NCBI GenBank assembly: GCA_963920765.1
Contig: OY987246.1
Span: forward strand, 21,285,428 to 21,349,427
Length of the DNA stretch: 64,000 nucleotides
DNA from: Ulota crispa
Taxonomy: Eukaryota > Streptophyta > Bryopsida > Orthotrichales > Orthotrichaceae
Reading direction: 5' to 3'
How positions within the stretch are numbered: position 1 is the first letter of the stretch; the number at the start of each line of letters is the position of its first letter. Below are positions 1 to 11,826 of this stretch, piece after piece. A program made the position numbers and the translations under genes. The notes beneath the pieces are model-generated. The model ran no database searches, had not been told where the DNA came from, and saw only the letters and a list, made by a program, of their open reading frames with translations.

Positions 1-87
1 ATTAAGATTGTGATTTCGTTGCAACATGTGTGTGTGCAACATGTGTGTGAAACATGCATACAAAATTCATTGTTGATTGTCTTTGCA

Positions 88-303
88 GCATTGGTGAAAC
101 AGACTTTAAGGTCTATACTAGGGAATGCCAAAAAGGCCATGCTCGGACCAAACTACAACTACTGGAAAGAAATGTGGGACCATTGGAAAGATTCCAAGAA
201 CCACTGGAAAGATTCCTCAATACCAGTGAAAAGATTCTCCGAGAAAGATACTACCAGCCAAGGCAGACACCACGTTCCAAAGTAAGAACTGGGATCATGT
301 GCT
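88..303 (+). CDS. possible 3' terminal exon of an unrecognised gene starting left of the window
   Basis: A pyrimidine-rich stretch ending in tgtctttgcag at 77-87 would make a good splice acceptor, and the frame opening just after it runs 71 codons to a TAG at 301-303. The peptide is highly charged and contains a short internal repeat (GPLERF then EPLERF, each followed by charged residues), suggesting a helical C-terminal tail. I do not recognise the family. No upstream exon is visible because the window begins here. An AAGGTAAG-type transposon begins about 150 bp downstream. It could instead be a chance open frame. Low confidence. Confidence 0.25.
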
Positions 304-454
304 AGTGGACCAGTTGCACCGTCGGTCCCATTATGTTCATAGAGCACCAACAGTGGATGTTGTGGTTAATCCGCTGCGATTGTTTCTAGCCCGCTTTTGC
401 CTTTTCTTGAGAATGTTTCCATTGTGGCTTCCGTGGGTAATCAATTTTTTGGTT

Positions 455-853
455 TAAGGTAAGCGCACCCATAAGCGTGGAAATAAGGGTTTTGGAGTAG
501 GTAAAACAATTGACTAACTTTGAAAAAAACACTGTAAGTTAGGAAATGGGAACCAAAAATATTGGCATCAATTTCAAGGTTCCAACTGCAAGCATTTGTT
601 CACAAAGATTTTTCAAAGTCCAAAATCATTGAAATTGTAGGAATCATGTGTAAGAGATGCTAAAAACAAAACTTGTTGGTTCTTAAATAGTGAGATGGGT
701 ACTCGAAACCTCATGCTAGTCATCCACAACCATCACTGCATCACCCATAACCATCACTCAATCACCCACAACCATCTGTTTTTTTATTAATTAGCCGTGC
801 CACTATCAGGTGACGGGCATGGGGACGCAATGCTTATGGATGCTGCTACCTTA
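455..853 (+). mobile_element. TAAGGTAG-type MITE, copy D1 (~399 bp)
   Basis: The ends are inverted: TAAGGTAAGCGCACCCATAA at the left and the complement of ..GCTTATGGATG..CTACCTTA at the right. The interior has short CACCCATAACCATCAC repeats. Closely related copies lie at 24918-25338 and, inverted, at 28568-28965. More diverged ones are at 11436-11826 and 51593-52005. No coding capacity was seen, so this is a non-autonomous DNA transposon. Confidence 0.85.
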
Positions 854-1622
854 GTTGTGCCAAGTTTATTTAGGTGATGTCATAGACTGGGGAGAAAATA
901 TCGGCAGTTGGATACTTGTCCGATATCACTTGTCCTCTGCTTCTACATCCGTGTCCAATCTGAACATTTCTAAGATCAGATCATCACAAAAAATGTGTGC
1001 GGAAGTTGTACAAATGGTTGTACGCCATGTTTATACGACATGATTTTAATTTGTCGAAAATTATAGACGTGATGTTATTTTATAGATATTAATAGATCGA
1101 TGCTTGTTTAGGGTTGAAAAAAGAATTATTTGATAACCAGAAAATTTAATTTCCCTACATTCACAAGCAGTTGTTCCATGATGATTTCAATCAGAAATTT
1201 AAAATGTAAGTCACAGAGATATGTAAATTCTGACCTGATCCATGAAAAAAAATTTGAATCGAATATTTTCTAAGACTACTGTATAGTCGAAGGCCATACA
1301 TATCCAAACAGTTTGATACATCAAATTGTTGAAACATTTGGACGTGCCATCCGTAGAAATGTACTTCGGTACTTTGTATTGATTTCTCCATAAATTTTCC
1401 AGTTATGAATTGTATGACTTCTAGCCATTCAATCATCTTAGGTACAGCAAATAACTACTATAATTAATTATTCTTGTTTTAAAATTGTAAACAAACAAAC
1501 ATTTCTTCAGCATTTTCACAAATTCCAACTAGTGAGACTTTTTGTAGCTCCATATAGGGGGTTTGCCTTCTTACGTTTGCCTCTAAGTTGCATGACTTTT
1601 GCCAATATAGTCCCTTAGTTAA
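854..1622. other. intergenic, no gene seen
   Basis: No coding region is recognised. Roughly 1380-1560 is homologous to 3895-3934 plus 4828-4950. It therefore preserves the unoccupied version of the target site (around 1443) into which the palindromic element at 3937-4825 inserted. Confidence 0.6.
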
Positions 1623-2013
1623 CCCTTAAATGTCTGCTAGGTGGCCGGGTCTTGCCCACATTGTAGCTTCAAAAATGTTTGTACTGTAGCTTCAACATTG
1701 TTTTGATGAATGGGCACCAATAGTATTGCTTTTAAAAATTTCAAAAGTCAATAGTGCATGTTGACCTCATGAAAATTGCAATAAGGGCAACTTGAGACCT
1801 AACACCATGATTTTGAATTTTCTCACAATTTAGGTTACCTAAAAATATGAGCATATTTGATAAGGTTGTTATTTACCTTTTATGATGGGTCATGTGTTTT
1901 TTGTTTATTTTGGAAAAAAAGCAGATAAAAAAAGACTTTTTTTCTATTATACAAAATGCTTTTTCAGGGCCAGAGGACAAAAAACATCCTCATGAGCGTT
2001 GAGCGTTTAGGGG
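1623..2013. mobile_element. TTAA-flanked short element, candidate (~391 bp)
   Basis: The segment is flanked on both sides by TTAA (1619-1622 and 2014-2017). Its ends are CCCTTAAATGTCTG and, on the other strand, CCCCTAAACGCTCA, matching the terminal pattern CCCYTAAAYG seen in the better supported TTAA elements at 10318-11217 and 48307-49209. No ORF. The ends are diverged, so this is a candidate only. Confidence 0.45.
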
Positions 2014-2017
2014 TTAA

Positions 2018-3330
2018 CCCTTGAGCGCCCCACCTCCGATCCCCAAAACCGGCCTCATAGAATTTGTTTTTTGGGTACCTTGATCCTAGTTTGGGTCATT
2101 GATTTCCAGGAAAGGTACTATGTACTTGGATTGTACGAGGGTTATAGAACGTAGTTGGTGGATTGTGCTCCCACATGTCATATCTTCCATGGGAGCCGTT
2201 CAATTGTGGCTTTTTTTTTATTGGAAAACAAGTATTTGATCGAAGGATGGGGGCTTTGATCACCGGCTGGACTGGCACCAGTCGGTTTTCAGTCGTTGGA
2301 TGTTAGGAAATCCATGTTGCACACTTGAATGCAATTGTCTTCCTGACTCCTAGCTTACGTGTCAATTGCCTCAATCCCTGCTGTCAGGTTGTCCTCTAGT
2401 TTCCCAGTGCAAGCTTGCTTGCTTCAAAGCTCAAATTCACATCCTAGCAATGGTCAGAAACTGTTCAAATTTGGTAGGCAAATAGTACACTCAGACCCCA
2501 AGGCACTGTGGAGATTTTGCAGCAATCTGCCAGGTCCTCGGTAGCAAATCGAAGCGCCAAATCACGGAGACACGAAAAAAATCACCTAAACCGCAAAGTT
2601 CAACGCTCTTTGACCGATATAATCTTTGCATCGCACTAGTGAAACTTTACGAAAAACTCATGGGAGCCTTGTCTAGTACCTGGTCACTGAATTCAACGGT
2701 CAACTTTGCCCACTCAAAGTATCGAAGAAGCGAGAAGCACGTTTCTCGGCAGAGGTCTAAATCGCCGGTATTGTCCCAAACATGGCCCGGGCGCTCAGGT
2801 GTTAAAGTACAGTACAGTAGGTCATTAGTTTTGTCTTTCTTCCTCATTTCAAAGTACAGGGAGAAGACCCGGGCGGATAACTTATTGCATTTTAGATTTA
2901 GCGTGTGGCATAATATAGGGAGGGGTTTATTCTTTTCACCTAAAAATTATAACAAACTTAGAACTAATAAAGGGCACATTGAAAGGGCTACATTTATTAT
3001 AAGTAATATTGGGTGAAAACAAACTTGGGATATTAATTATTATTACAAGTAATGAAAGGACCAAAGACATGGGGTATCCTATGGCAGTTGTTGTATTTAG
3101 TGTGAGAGGGTGGTATACAAGGTGCCAAGTGTTATTGGATGAAAAATGAGATCAATGATTGCAAGAATGACTATGAATTTTCTTGCATAATACATACATG
3201 TAAATGAAGATTGTTCACTTGGTTGATTTTTAATTTAGTTACTTATGCACTTTGGAATTTATATTATTGTATGTTTTTTTAAGAATATGATTTTTGTATT
3301 TATCTTACCTATAAGGATATGGTGCATTAA
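2018..3330. other. intergenic, nothing recognised
   Basis: Several short open frames exist here (for example at 2639-3016), but none shows family motifs, splice context or repeat homology that I can support. The stretch is AT-rich with homopolymer runs. Confidence 0.5.
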
Positions 3331-3563
3331 CCCCTAAAGAACCAGCAGCCCTTTGCGACTAGTATAATATGGGGTATTTTTCTTGTATTTGGAGTGCATC
3401 TACATCTTTATTACAATTGAGATCAACAAAGAAGTTAAAATATAGATCAATGTTGTTCTAGTGAGGTAGTCAAGATTCCAAATTAAAACTTTTTGTTGGT
3501 AGCAAATGCCAATTATACAACAGCATACATACTACGTAATATAGTAGCTCAGTCCTTTCAAGG
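3331..3563. mobile_element. TTAA-flanked short element, candidate (~233 bp)
   Basis: TTAA lies at both borders (3327-3330 and 3564-3567). The left end CCCCTAAAGAACC resembles the TTAA-family termini; the right end read inward is CCTTGAAAGGACTG. The left ~120 bp is homologous, inverted, to 13880-13995, the right end of another TTAA-flanked segment (12405-13995), sharing for example gagatcaacaaag. It is non-coding. Confidence 0.5.
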
Positions 3564-3702
3564 TTAAACCCCTAAAATGTCACTTTGCTTAACAATCCAT
3601 GCTTTTTTTTATAAGTAAAATAGCCTAGGAAAGAAACAATTGTCTAGCTCTTATAAGTAATTGAAGAGTGCCCTAAAATAGTTCATTTGGCCAAATTATA
3701 TA

Positions 3703-5572
3703 ATTATAGAGACCTTTTATTCAGCCAAAAAACCTAAATAGCCCCCTAAAAATTACCCACTCGCCGCACGTGGGGTACCTGACTTACTAAGAGTGATCCA
3801 TCCAAGGGAGAAGAATAAGTCAAGGCTGACCATGGACAATAACAATTCCTATTATTTAGGAGCCTCCCTTTGTATTTTTTTTTCATTCTTCAAACTATAA
3901 GTTCTATGACTTTTGTCCATTCAATCATCTAAAGTACAGTGCCCCTTAGTATGTTTACGTTCAGGCTCATTTTGCCCTTTGAAGAACTTTGGTTAAAATA
4001 CAGTATAATTTGTATTTTTAAACTTGAATCATGGTTTTGTAATTCTTATGCACTCTCAATCAAGCATACCAAATTTTAGTTCCAAAAAATCAAAACCCCA
4101 TTTTTGGTAAATTGTTTTGTATTAAAATCACAATTTTACATGAAAATTAATTGAAAAAATTGGTGGTGAGTAATTGAGATTTGATTGCATGGGTATGTAG
4201 GAAACATCCATATACACCCTTTTCATGTTGAGAAAATAACATTAAGTAACACAAACATGATCTACAAAGAAATCAATGTGAAATCAACATGAGGTGGGAT
4301 AGGACCACAATTTGTAAAATAGATATCTATATGTTTTAACTAACTTTTGGTTAAATGAACATATTGTCATGCTCATATGTACAAATTTAGTCATTGCATA
4401 TGAGTCAAATAGCAAAATATGACTAAAATAAAGAAATCTCTATTTTACAAATTGTGGTCATACCACATTCCATGTTGATTTGACAATTACTTCTTTGTAA
4501 ATCATGTTTGTGTTACTTAATGTTATTTTCTCAACATGAAAAGGGTGTATATGGATGTTTCCTACATACCCATGCAATCAAATCTCAATTACTCACCACC
4601 AATTTTTTCAATTAATTTTCATGTAAAACTGTGATTTTAATACAAAACAATTTACCAAAAATGGGGTTTTGATTTTTTGGAACTAAAATTTGGTATGCTT
4701 GATTGAGAGTGCATAAGAATTACAAAACCATGATTCAAGTTTAAAAATACAAATTATACTGTATTTTAACCAAAGTTCTTCAAAGGGCAAAATGAGCCTG
4801 AACGTAAACATACTAAGGGGCACTGTACAGCAAATGAAGACCAAAGTTTTAAATCCTTGCTTTAAAATGTTGGAAACAAAGATTAATTCAGTATTTTCAT
4901 GGATTCCTATTACTAAGACTTTTTACAGCTTAAAGTAGGTTTTTCTAAACCCTAAACCTAGGGACAGCGTTTTGTTTTTGTTTTTGTCAAGTTAGAGCAA
5001 CTCACACCCTAGAATGTACACTAGTAGCAGTGTTTAAATTTATGGCAAAAGAGTGCTTTGTTGTCCTCACAACATTGGAGAAAATCCAGAGGGAATGCAA
5101 AGGAGTGGAGGAATCTTGTAAAATTTTGCCAAAAATTTAAACATTGACTGGTAGGAAAAATTTGACTAAAATTGGAAAGAATGAATGCTATGTAGAAGTT
5201 GATCCAAAATTTGGCAAATTGAGTTATTGCTTGAGGAGGGATCTAGCAAATTCATTCAATTTTTCACTTGAATTTCGTAGTGGTATGGTTGCCTCAAGCT
5301 AGTCAAGGTAAGTATTAGGTCAAATTTTGCCAAGAAATTAATCACTACATAGGAGTAAATTTTTGATATTTACCATCAACAAGTTGAATTTGGAAAATTG
5401 GAATTTGCATTTGGATTTAGAGACCTTGATGTGGTCTAGAATCACAAAGGAAGATACAATTGAACCTCGGGGGGGCACTCTTTGTATTTTTTGTGCACCA
5501 TGTGCGGCGACGGGTTACTTTTTAGGGGGCTATTTACCTTTGGACTAGGAATAAAAGGGTCTCTATAATTAC
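3703..5572. mobile_element. composite element with ~75-bp terminal inverted repeats (element K)
   Basis: Left positions ~3703-3775 and right ~5500-5572 are inverted copies. The shared outer end is TAATTATAGAGACC and both contain TAGCCCCCTAAAAA and the CGCCGCAC motif. The interior holds the 889-bp palindrome at 3937-4825 as a nested insertion. A half-copy of another foldback family (TACCATCAACAAGTTGAATT) is at 5353-5465. A convincing target duplication was not found. No ORF of note. Confidence 0.55.
3937..4825. mobile_element. 889-bp palindromic (foldback) DNA transposon with CAGTG ends and TA target duplication
   Basis: Two nearly identical arms of ~390 bp (3937 to ~4322 and ~4437-4825) are inverted around a ~115-bp spacer. 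Termini are CAGTGCCCCTTAGTATG. TA lies on each side (3935-3936, 4826-4827). The paralogous unoccupied site near 1443 reads ..ggTAcagc.. while here it reads ..agTA[element]TAcagc.., so TA was duplicated on insertion. CAGTG ends plus TA are the hallmark of Tc1/mariner-type elements. It is non-autonomous, with no transposase frame. Confidence 0.85.
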
Positions 5573-6985
5573 TTAATATTTGAAAATGGCCTATATTTTG
5601 GTACTCTATCATTATTTATAATGTGAAAGTGAAGCTAATTTTTGATTCACTATATTCTTTATAATGAAAAAATTGAATTGAAAAACAAAGTTTAAGGGTT
5701 TAGTTGGTTGGCTAAAAAGTAGCCCAAAACCGTATATGACACAAATTTTGTAATTAGGGTTTAGGGCACGAGGTCTAGGGTATAACTTCACCTTGAGCAC
5801 AATGGACATAGACCTTCATGGTTTAGGTGTTTAGAGGTTTAGTGCTTTTCAGACAGAATTGAAAACCAAAACAAAAAACTAAACAGCATGAAACATTAAA
5901 GAGTGAACATTTATATCAACAATGAACAAAAATAAAAAATAACCATGAACAAGACAAAATGGAACAACCATGAATCCACGCTAGCAAATGTAAAAAACAA
6001 ATGTATATGTGTTCACAAACACAAAATGAACATCCATAATTCCACATATGCAGCAATGCCATGACTTCTAGCTCCAAGTGCACTAGTAGAAAATTCAGCA
6101 CAAAATTAATAGAATTTCAACCAAAAATTATTGATTTTTTCTGTGGATTTGGTCAAGTTGATTTGGGTACTTTTCAACAAGAGTATATTGAATTTTTGTT
6201 GATTTTTTGTTGATTATTTGCTGTTTTCTATTAAATTTTTGTTGATTTTTTGTTAATTTTCACATATTTTATGTTGTTCAATTCCTTTTTTTTATTTATT
6301 TTTTTTTTTTTCATAGAATTTTATTTTTTTTAATGAAAAAGTGAAATTTTTTAAGGGCCAGGTAACTACCCGCACCATTGGATAGCGCTGCCGGCAGTGG
6401 AGTTTGAACCCCCCACCTCCTAGCTTACACTTCACAACTCTACCACGTTACTCACAACCACTAGTGCACATGCACCCATGTATGTGCACAATAGAATCAT
6501 GATTCTATTTGTACATTAAATGTTCATGTTTTTGGTAACCCAATAGATTTTGGAGGCTATTTCAGCCCATTAAAGGACTTTTTTTCAAAAAACTTAGAAC
6601 TAAGAAAAGTTGGTAAATGTATTTTACTTCATCTCCAACAATTTTTTTTGGATTTCAATATTTTTATCAAAAGTTATGAGCTAAAATTAGAGAAGGTGTT
6701 TAGGAATTTTTTAAAAATTGTTTATTTCCATCCTTTTGATTTTGTTTATAAATTTTTATTGGAATTCACAAATCTCAAAAGGATTGTTGCAGGTAAAGGT
6801 TGGATTCATTAATAATTATTATTGAGTGCTAGTTTTTTTGTGTAAAGAACCTTATTCTATTAAAATAGCCTCCATAGTTTGATAGCTTTAAACATCATGA
6901 AATCGTGAAAAGTTACGGAATTAAAACCTTGCAATTATAAAATCAAAATTCTATTGACTTTTGAATAGTTTTGGATATTTTTTAA
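5573..6985. other. intergenic, AT-rich, no gene
   Basis: Nothing with coding support. Poly-T tracts lie at ~6284-6330, and repeated ttgttgatttttt-like low-complexity sequence at ~6190-6270. Confidence 0.5.
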
Positions 6986-7397
6986 GGGCATTAATATGTG
7001 AACCACACCCTTTGAACTATTGTACCACACCCTTGGGGTAAATTTTAGATTTCTACCATCAAAAATTTGAGTTTGAGAATTTTGAATTCAAATTTGGACT
7101 TAGAGACCGTGATATTGTCTAGAACCATAAAAAATGTTGCAATTCATCAACACCCAATGAAAAAGCTTGTTTTTTTTTACAAACAAAAGTAAAATTAACA
7201 ATTTTCTCCCTAACTAAACTTTTTCATTGGGTGTTGTTAAATTGCAACTTTCTTTTATGGTTCTAGACAATACCATGGTCTCCAAATCCAAATCTAAATT
7301 CAAAATTTTCAATTCAAAATTTTGATGGTAGAAATCTAAAATTTACCCTAGGTTGTGGTATAGTAATTGGAAGGGTGTGGTCCACATATCAATTCCC
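6986..7397. mobile_element. foldback MITE with ~170-bp TIRs and 9-bp target duplication
   Basis: The ends are GGGCATTAATATGTG and, inverted, GGGAATTGATATGTG. The arms continue inverted through TAAATTTTAGATTTCTACCA to close to the centre. The flanks attttttaa (6977-6985) and atcttttaa (7398-7406) match 8 of 9, as expected of a Mutator-like 9-bp duplication. Related arms occur at 5353-5465, 9940-10089, 39430-39570, 61205-61330 and 63450-63770. Non-coding. Confidence 0.7.
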
Positions 7398-8154
7398 ATC
7401 TTTTAAAGCTTATAAAACTATTTTGAAAGATTTTTTTTTTTTTAAATTCATTTGGTTAGTAATAGAAGGAAAAATACTAAAAACACCCTTTAAGTCTTTC
7501 AAAATATCAAGTTTACGCCAAAAATATGTGAAACATAAAAAATATTCCTTATTTTTTGTAGGAATATCAATTATACTCCTATTATTTTGGAAAATTAATA
7601 AAAATGCTCTTCTATTTTGAAATGTTAAATATATCTTTGTGTTATTTGAAATGTAAAAATCACCTTTGGTTTCTTGTAAGAATTTGCATTAAACTATACA
7701 CTTGGTTATCATATAACACAAAGATATTAATCATTTAAAATAGTTGAGGAGCATTATTAATATTTTCCCAATATATGAGAAGCATTGTTGATATTTATAC
7801 AAAAAGGAAAGATATGTTTGGTACTTTTAATCCTTGAGGGACATATATGAATTTTTCAAAGAATTGAGGAGCATCTTTTATATTTGTTTGTAAAGAAATT
7901 TTGGTATTTAAAACAAGAAAATGTTGTACTTTTTACATAAAATTTTGTTGAATTAGTGAAGTTGTGTCCAAAAGTGTCTAGATCAACAGAAAACTATTGA
8001 TTTTTTTGTTATTATGGTCATATTTTTACTTGATTTTAAAGGCTGCTAATTTTAAATCTAACCAAATTGTGAAAAGTAAAGAAAATAAAACCAGTCAATG
8101 TAAACTCAAACTTCTAAAAGATTCTATTTATATTGAAAACTTCTTTTAAACTTC

Positions 8155-9003
8155 AAAACATTTAAATGAGGTCCAAAAAGATTCTAAAAAGATTTCGAAA
8201 ACAAACCTAAACTATTGTAATAGCTTTTTTATTAAAAATATTTTAAAGTATTTTGATGAATTACAAAAAGATTCCTAAAGGACTCTAATTTAGTCTAAGA
8301 GATTCTATTTCTATAAATATTTTGAAGTACTTTAACAAATTTCATAAAGATTTTAAAAAGATTCTCAAAGATTCCAAAAAGGTTCTTGAAAATTCTCAGA
8401 GATTCTCAAAGATTTTTAAAATTTCCAAAAAGATTCTCAAAAGATTCCCAAAGATTCCCAAAGGTTGTTAAAGATTCTCGAAGCTTCTCAAAGCTTCCAT
8501 GAAGATTCCAAAAAGATTCTTAAAGATTTTCAAAAATTCTCAAAAAAATTCAAAATTCCTAGAATATTTCCAAAGATTCTCAAATATTCCAAACTATTCT
8601 CAAAGATTTTCAAGAATTCTCAAATATTCCTAAAAGATTCTCAAAGATTCTCAATTGTCCTCAAACATTCTCAAAGATTCTAGAAAAACTTGAAAAGATT
8701 TCCAAAGATTCTCAAAGATCCTCAAAGATTCTCAATTGTTCTCAAACATTCTCAAAGATTCCATAAAAACTTGAAAAGATTTCCAAAGATTTCCAAAGAT
8801 TCTCAAAGAATCCTAAAAGATTTCCAAAGATTCCAAGAAGATTCTCAAAGATTCTAGAATCTTGAAGAGATTCTTGAATATTCCTAAAAATCTTGAAAAG
8901 ATTCTCAATGATTTCCAAAAGATTTTTAAAGATTCTTAAAGATTCTTAAAGATTCACAAAAAATTCCCATAAGATTCCCAAAAGATTCCCAAAAGATTCC
9001 AAA
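8155..9003. repeat. degenerate satellite-like tandem array of AAAGATTCTC-type units
   Basis: About 850 bp made of variants of a 9-12-bp unit (AAAGATTCTC / AAAGATTCCC / AAAGATTTCC), densest from ~8340 to 9003. The open frame inside (8465-8683) is purely the translated repeat. The unit length varies, so this looks like an old microsatellite-derived expansion, not a gene. Confidence 0.85.
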
Positions 9004-10097
9004 TTTTTTGTTGATTTAGATAATGGTGTCCAAATCAACAAAACGTATTTAGTTTTTTACAAAGTTCTGTTATATTAGTCAATTAGCGTGGGCAAGTGCC
9101 CAAATCAACAAGAAACTGTTGGTTTTCTATTGTTTTGGACAGAGTTTTCTACTTGTGGTGTCATACAATCTGCATAATGTTATTGCCTAGCATGATTGGA
9201 AAGACCTAGAGTGAAAGAAATGCATGCATGTGTCGCTACAAATGTCCTAAACAACCCCTCATTGACAAATGCTATTGAAGTCTAAATGCCATTGTCTACA
9301 GAGCCAATACAGTTGTATTGCCTTGTGTATTGTCTATACTATTAATTTTCTTGCCTAGAATCCACATATAAGCCTCTATATTACCTGTACAAAAATGTAA
9401 TGGACCAGATTAGAATCCTAGCTATATTATTTATAATACACATCCCTACATTAAGTGACACATTTCTTTCTTCTAATTTTTTTATATCTTTTACCTCAAC
9501 AAAATTAAATTGTCTCTATATTAAGACGTACGTGGTTTCTAAAATACGCCAAGTAGACCCCCCGAGAATTGAACAACGTCTAACAAAAAAGCTTAGCTAG
9601 GGGGTAAATGATTACTTTTAACGCGTTATTCCTTAATTTGGTAAAAATCTTACATTTTGGGAAATTCAAGTGCCCTCCTGAATTTGAGCTCAACCAAGCT
9701 CAAAGTTTTTTTTGTACACGTGTCCTCACTTTAGAGGAGGAATTTGTGAGGGAAAAAATCTTAGTGGCTCAGACTAAATTTGATACCTTTGAATCTGGTT
9801 TAAGGTGGCTATTTTGGATTAAGGTGAGGAACAAAATGGTACCCATTGTTTTCCCATTTAAGGAATAATGTGTTTTTTATAGTTTTACCCTTGTTTGTGA
9901 TAAAAGTTAAACATTTCCATCAGGCATCATTCAACTATTTCCTCTTTTGTGGTTCTAGACTAAATCAAGGTCCCTAAATTCAAATTTGAACTCAAATTTT
10001 TCAAATTCAACTTGTTGATGGTAAACATCAAAAATTTACACCTGTTGTTGTACATATAATAAACCCCATGTGTGCATATATCAATTCCCTATTAATA

Positions 10098-11417
10098 GGG
10101 AATTGCTAAAGCCACACCCAAAATTGCTAACACCACATCTCTATCACCATATAATTTGAAAATATAATATTATTTCTTTTACTCAGGTGGTCTATCATTC
10201 ATTCAACCACATCATTACCACCTCTTGGAAAGATAGAAGAAAAAATACATATCTTTGTTGACCTTTTATTGCACCATTGCTATTTTTTCAATGTACTTTT
10301 GTTTTAACTCCTAAAGTCTCAAGCGAGGTTTTTCACCAAAACCACTAGAAAATTGCCATGTCTAGTACAAGTACCAAATTTTAGAAGAATTATTTTTTGA
10401 CAAACGTAGCCGTAAGATCTTGTACTACACTAGTATCAAAAGATGCGGAAATTTTTTTGGGAGTTTTCACCATGTGGATTGTTAGATATTTGAGTTTGAA
10501 TTGGCAAAAAAACCATTTTGTCTTTGCAAAAATCTGGGCAGCTGCACTTCACAAGGTCATATTTGTATGAATTGTTTTCAAAGTGGTTGTAATTTTTTGG
10601 ATTTATTCTTCAAAGCAAGATGGGTACACAATTGAAAATTTTCAAGTCATTTGGAATTATGCAACACATGGGAAAAATATATTAAGTAAAAAGTAGAGAA
10701 TGATTCAAACCACTAAATTGTTAAGAACTTAATTATGGAAATGAAAAATTCCAATCCTAATGGTTGTAATGTTGTGATAAAGAGTTTACATCCTTAGATT
10801 TTGTTATTTTCCCAAAATATTAAAATTGAGTAAAATAAAGGACTTCAAAGTTTACTTTGGAGTAGAGAATCCATAACTGCCCACAAACATAATCCCCTCA
10901 TAACTTTCATCTCATTGATCAAAATCGAATGTTCAAAGCTTCCCATGCATGTATGAATCTAAAGAACCAATCTTTTTTAAAGGTTAAAATGTATTTTTTA
11001 AGAATTTTTATGTGTGCCCAGAGAGTAAAGAAAACTACATATCATGCAATAACTTTTGAACTATGAAGTTGAAAGCTATAAAACTTGTTGGCCCTTAAAG
11101 CTACTTCTTGGACACATCGTGAGTGAAAATTTCAAAGAAAAGAGATGAAAATCCCATTAGTAGTGAGCTACCCAAAATTGCTATGTTGCCAAAAAAAAGG
11201 TGTTTAGGCCTTTAGGGTTAAGTAATTCCAAAGTCCTATATTTTTAATTTCAAATTCAAGCTCCTTTGAATTTTTGAATATGGCCTTAGAATGATAGAAA
11301 TAAAACAAATCTTTTGATCCAAATAAAAAAAACAGCATTAAATTTTCACATTTTATGCTCAAAGCACACCTTAAGGTGTGACGTTAGCAATTTTTGGTGT
11401 GGCTTTAGCAATTCCCC
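10098..11417. mobile_element. hAT-like MITE with ~40-bp TIRs, split by a nested ~900-bp TTAA element
   Basis: The ends are GGGAATTGCTAAAGCCACAC and its complement, continuing as CCAAAATTGCTAACACCACA. After removing the nested element at 10318-11217 about 415 bp remain, matching the 409-bp copy at 23856-24264 (inverted). Flanks tattaata / tattattg match 6 of 8, consistent with the perfect 8-bp duplication seen at the second copy. Confidence 0.8.
10318..11217. mobile_element. 900-bp piggyBac-like non-autonomous element (TTAA target duplication)
   Basis: It is flanked by TTAA at 10314-10317 and 11218-11221. The ends are CTCCTAAAGTC and, inverted, CCCTAAAGGCC. The second copy of its host MITE (inverted at 23856-24264) has a single TTAA (24053-24056) at the same place and no insert. 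A second member of almost the same size is at 48307-49209 and shares interior blocks (cgtaagatcttgtact / cgtaggatcttgtact; ctttcatctcat; aagtctaaagaacc). No transposase ORF, so mobilisation would need a partner elsewhere. Confidence 0.8.
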
Positions 11418-11435
11418 TATTATTGTTTGTTGTCA

Positions 11436-11826
11436 TAAGGTAGCCGCCCCCATTAGTGTGAGTTTAAGCACTTTAGCATGGTTAGGATAGTTGGATAAGG
11501 GCAAAAATTATATCATTAGATTGGAAACAGAGAACAAAAAATATTAGTTTAGTTTGGGAAGTTTTTCACATAGTCATGTATGCGCGGGTATTTTTCAAAG
11601 TGCTAAATCACTGAAATTGTAGGAATCATGTGTAAGAGATGCTAAAAACAAGGCTTGTTGGTTCTTAAATAGTGAGATGGGTACTCAAAACCATCATACC
11701 AATCACCCACAACCATCACTTTGTCACCCATAATCATCACTTAGTTCACTCATAAGCATTTGTCTTTTTAATTATGATGTCAATGACGCCCATGGGGATA
11801 GTCATGCTAATGGATGTGGCTACCTT
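11436..11826. mobile_element. TAAGGTAG-type MITE, copy D4 (~391 bp)
   Basis: Left end TAAGGTAGCCGCCCCCATTA, right end ..GGATGTGGCTACCTTA. The interior matches D1 in blocks such as tgaaattgtaggaatcatgtg and gttggttcttaaatagtgag. It starts ~20 bp after the hAT-like element. Non-coding. Confidence 0.8.

Noticed and set aside
8465-8683. 72-codon frame rich in FxKDSQRFS
   Set aside because: It is just the translation of the AAAGATTCTC-type tandem array.
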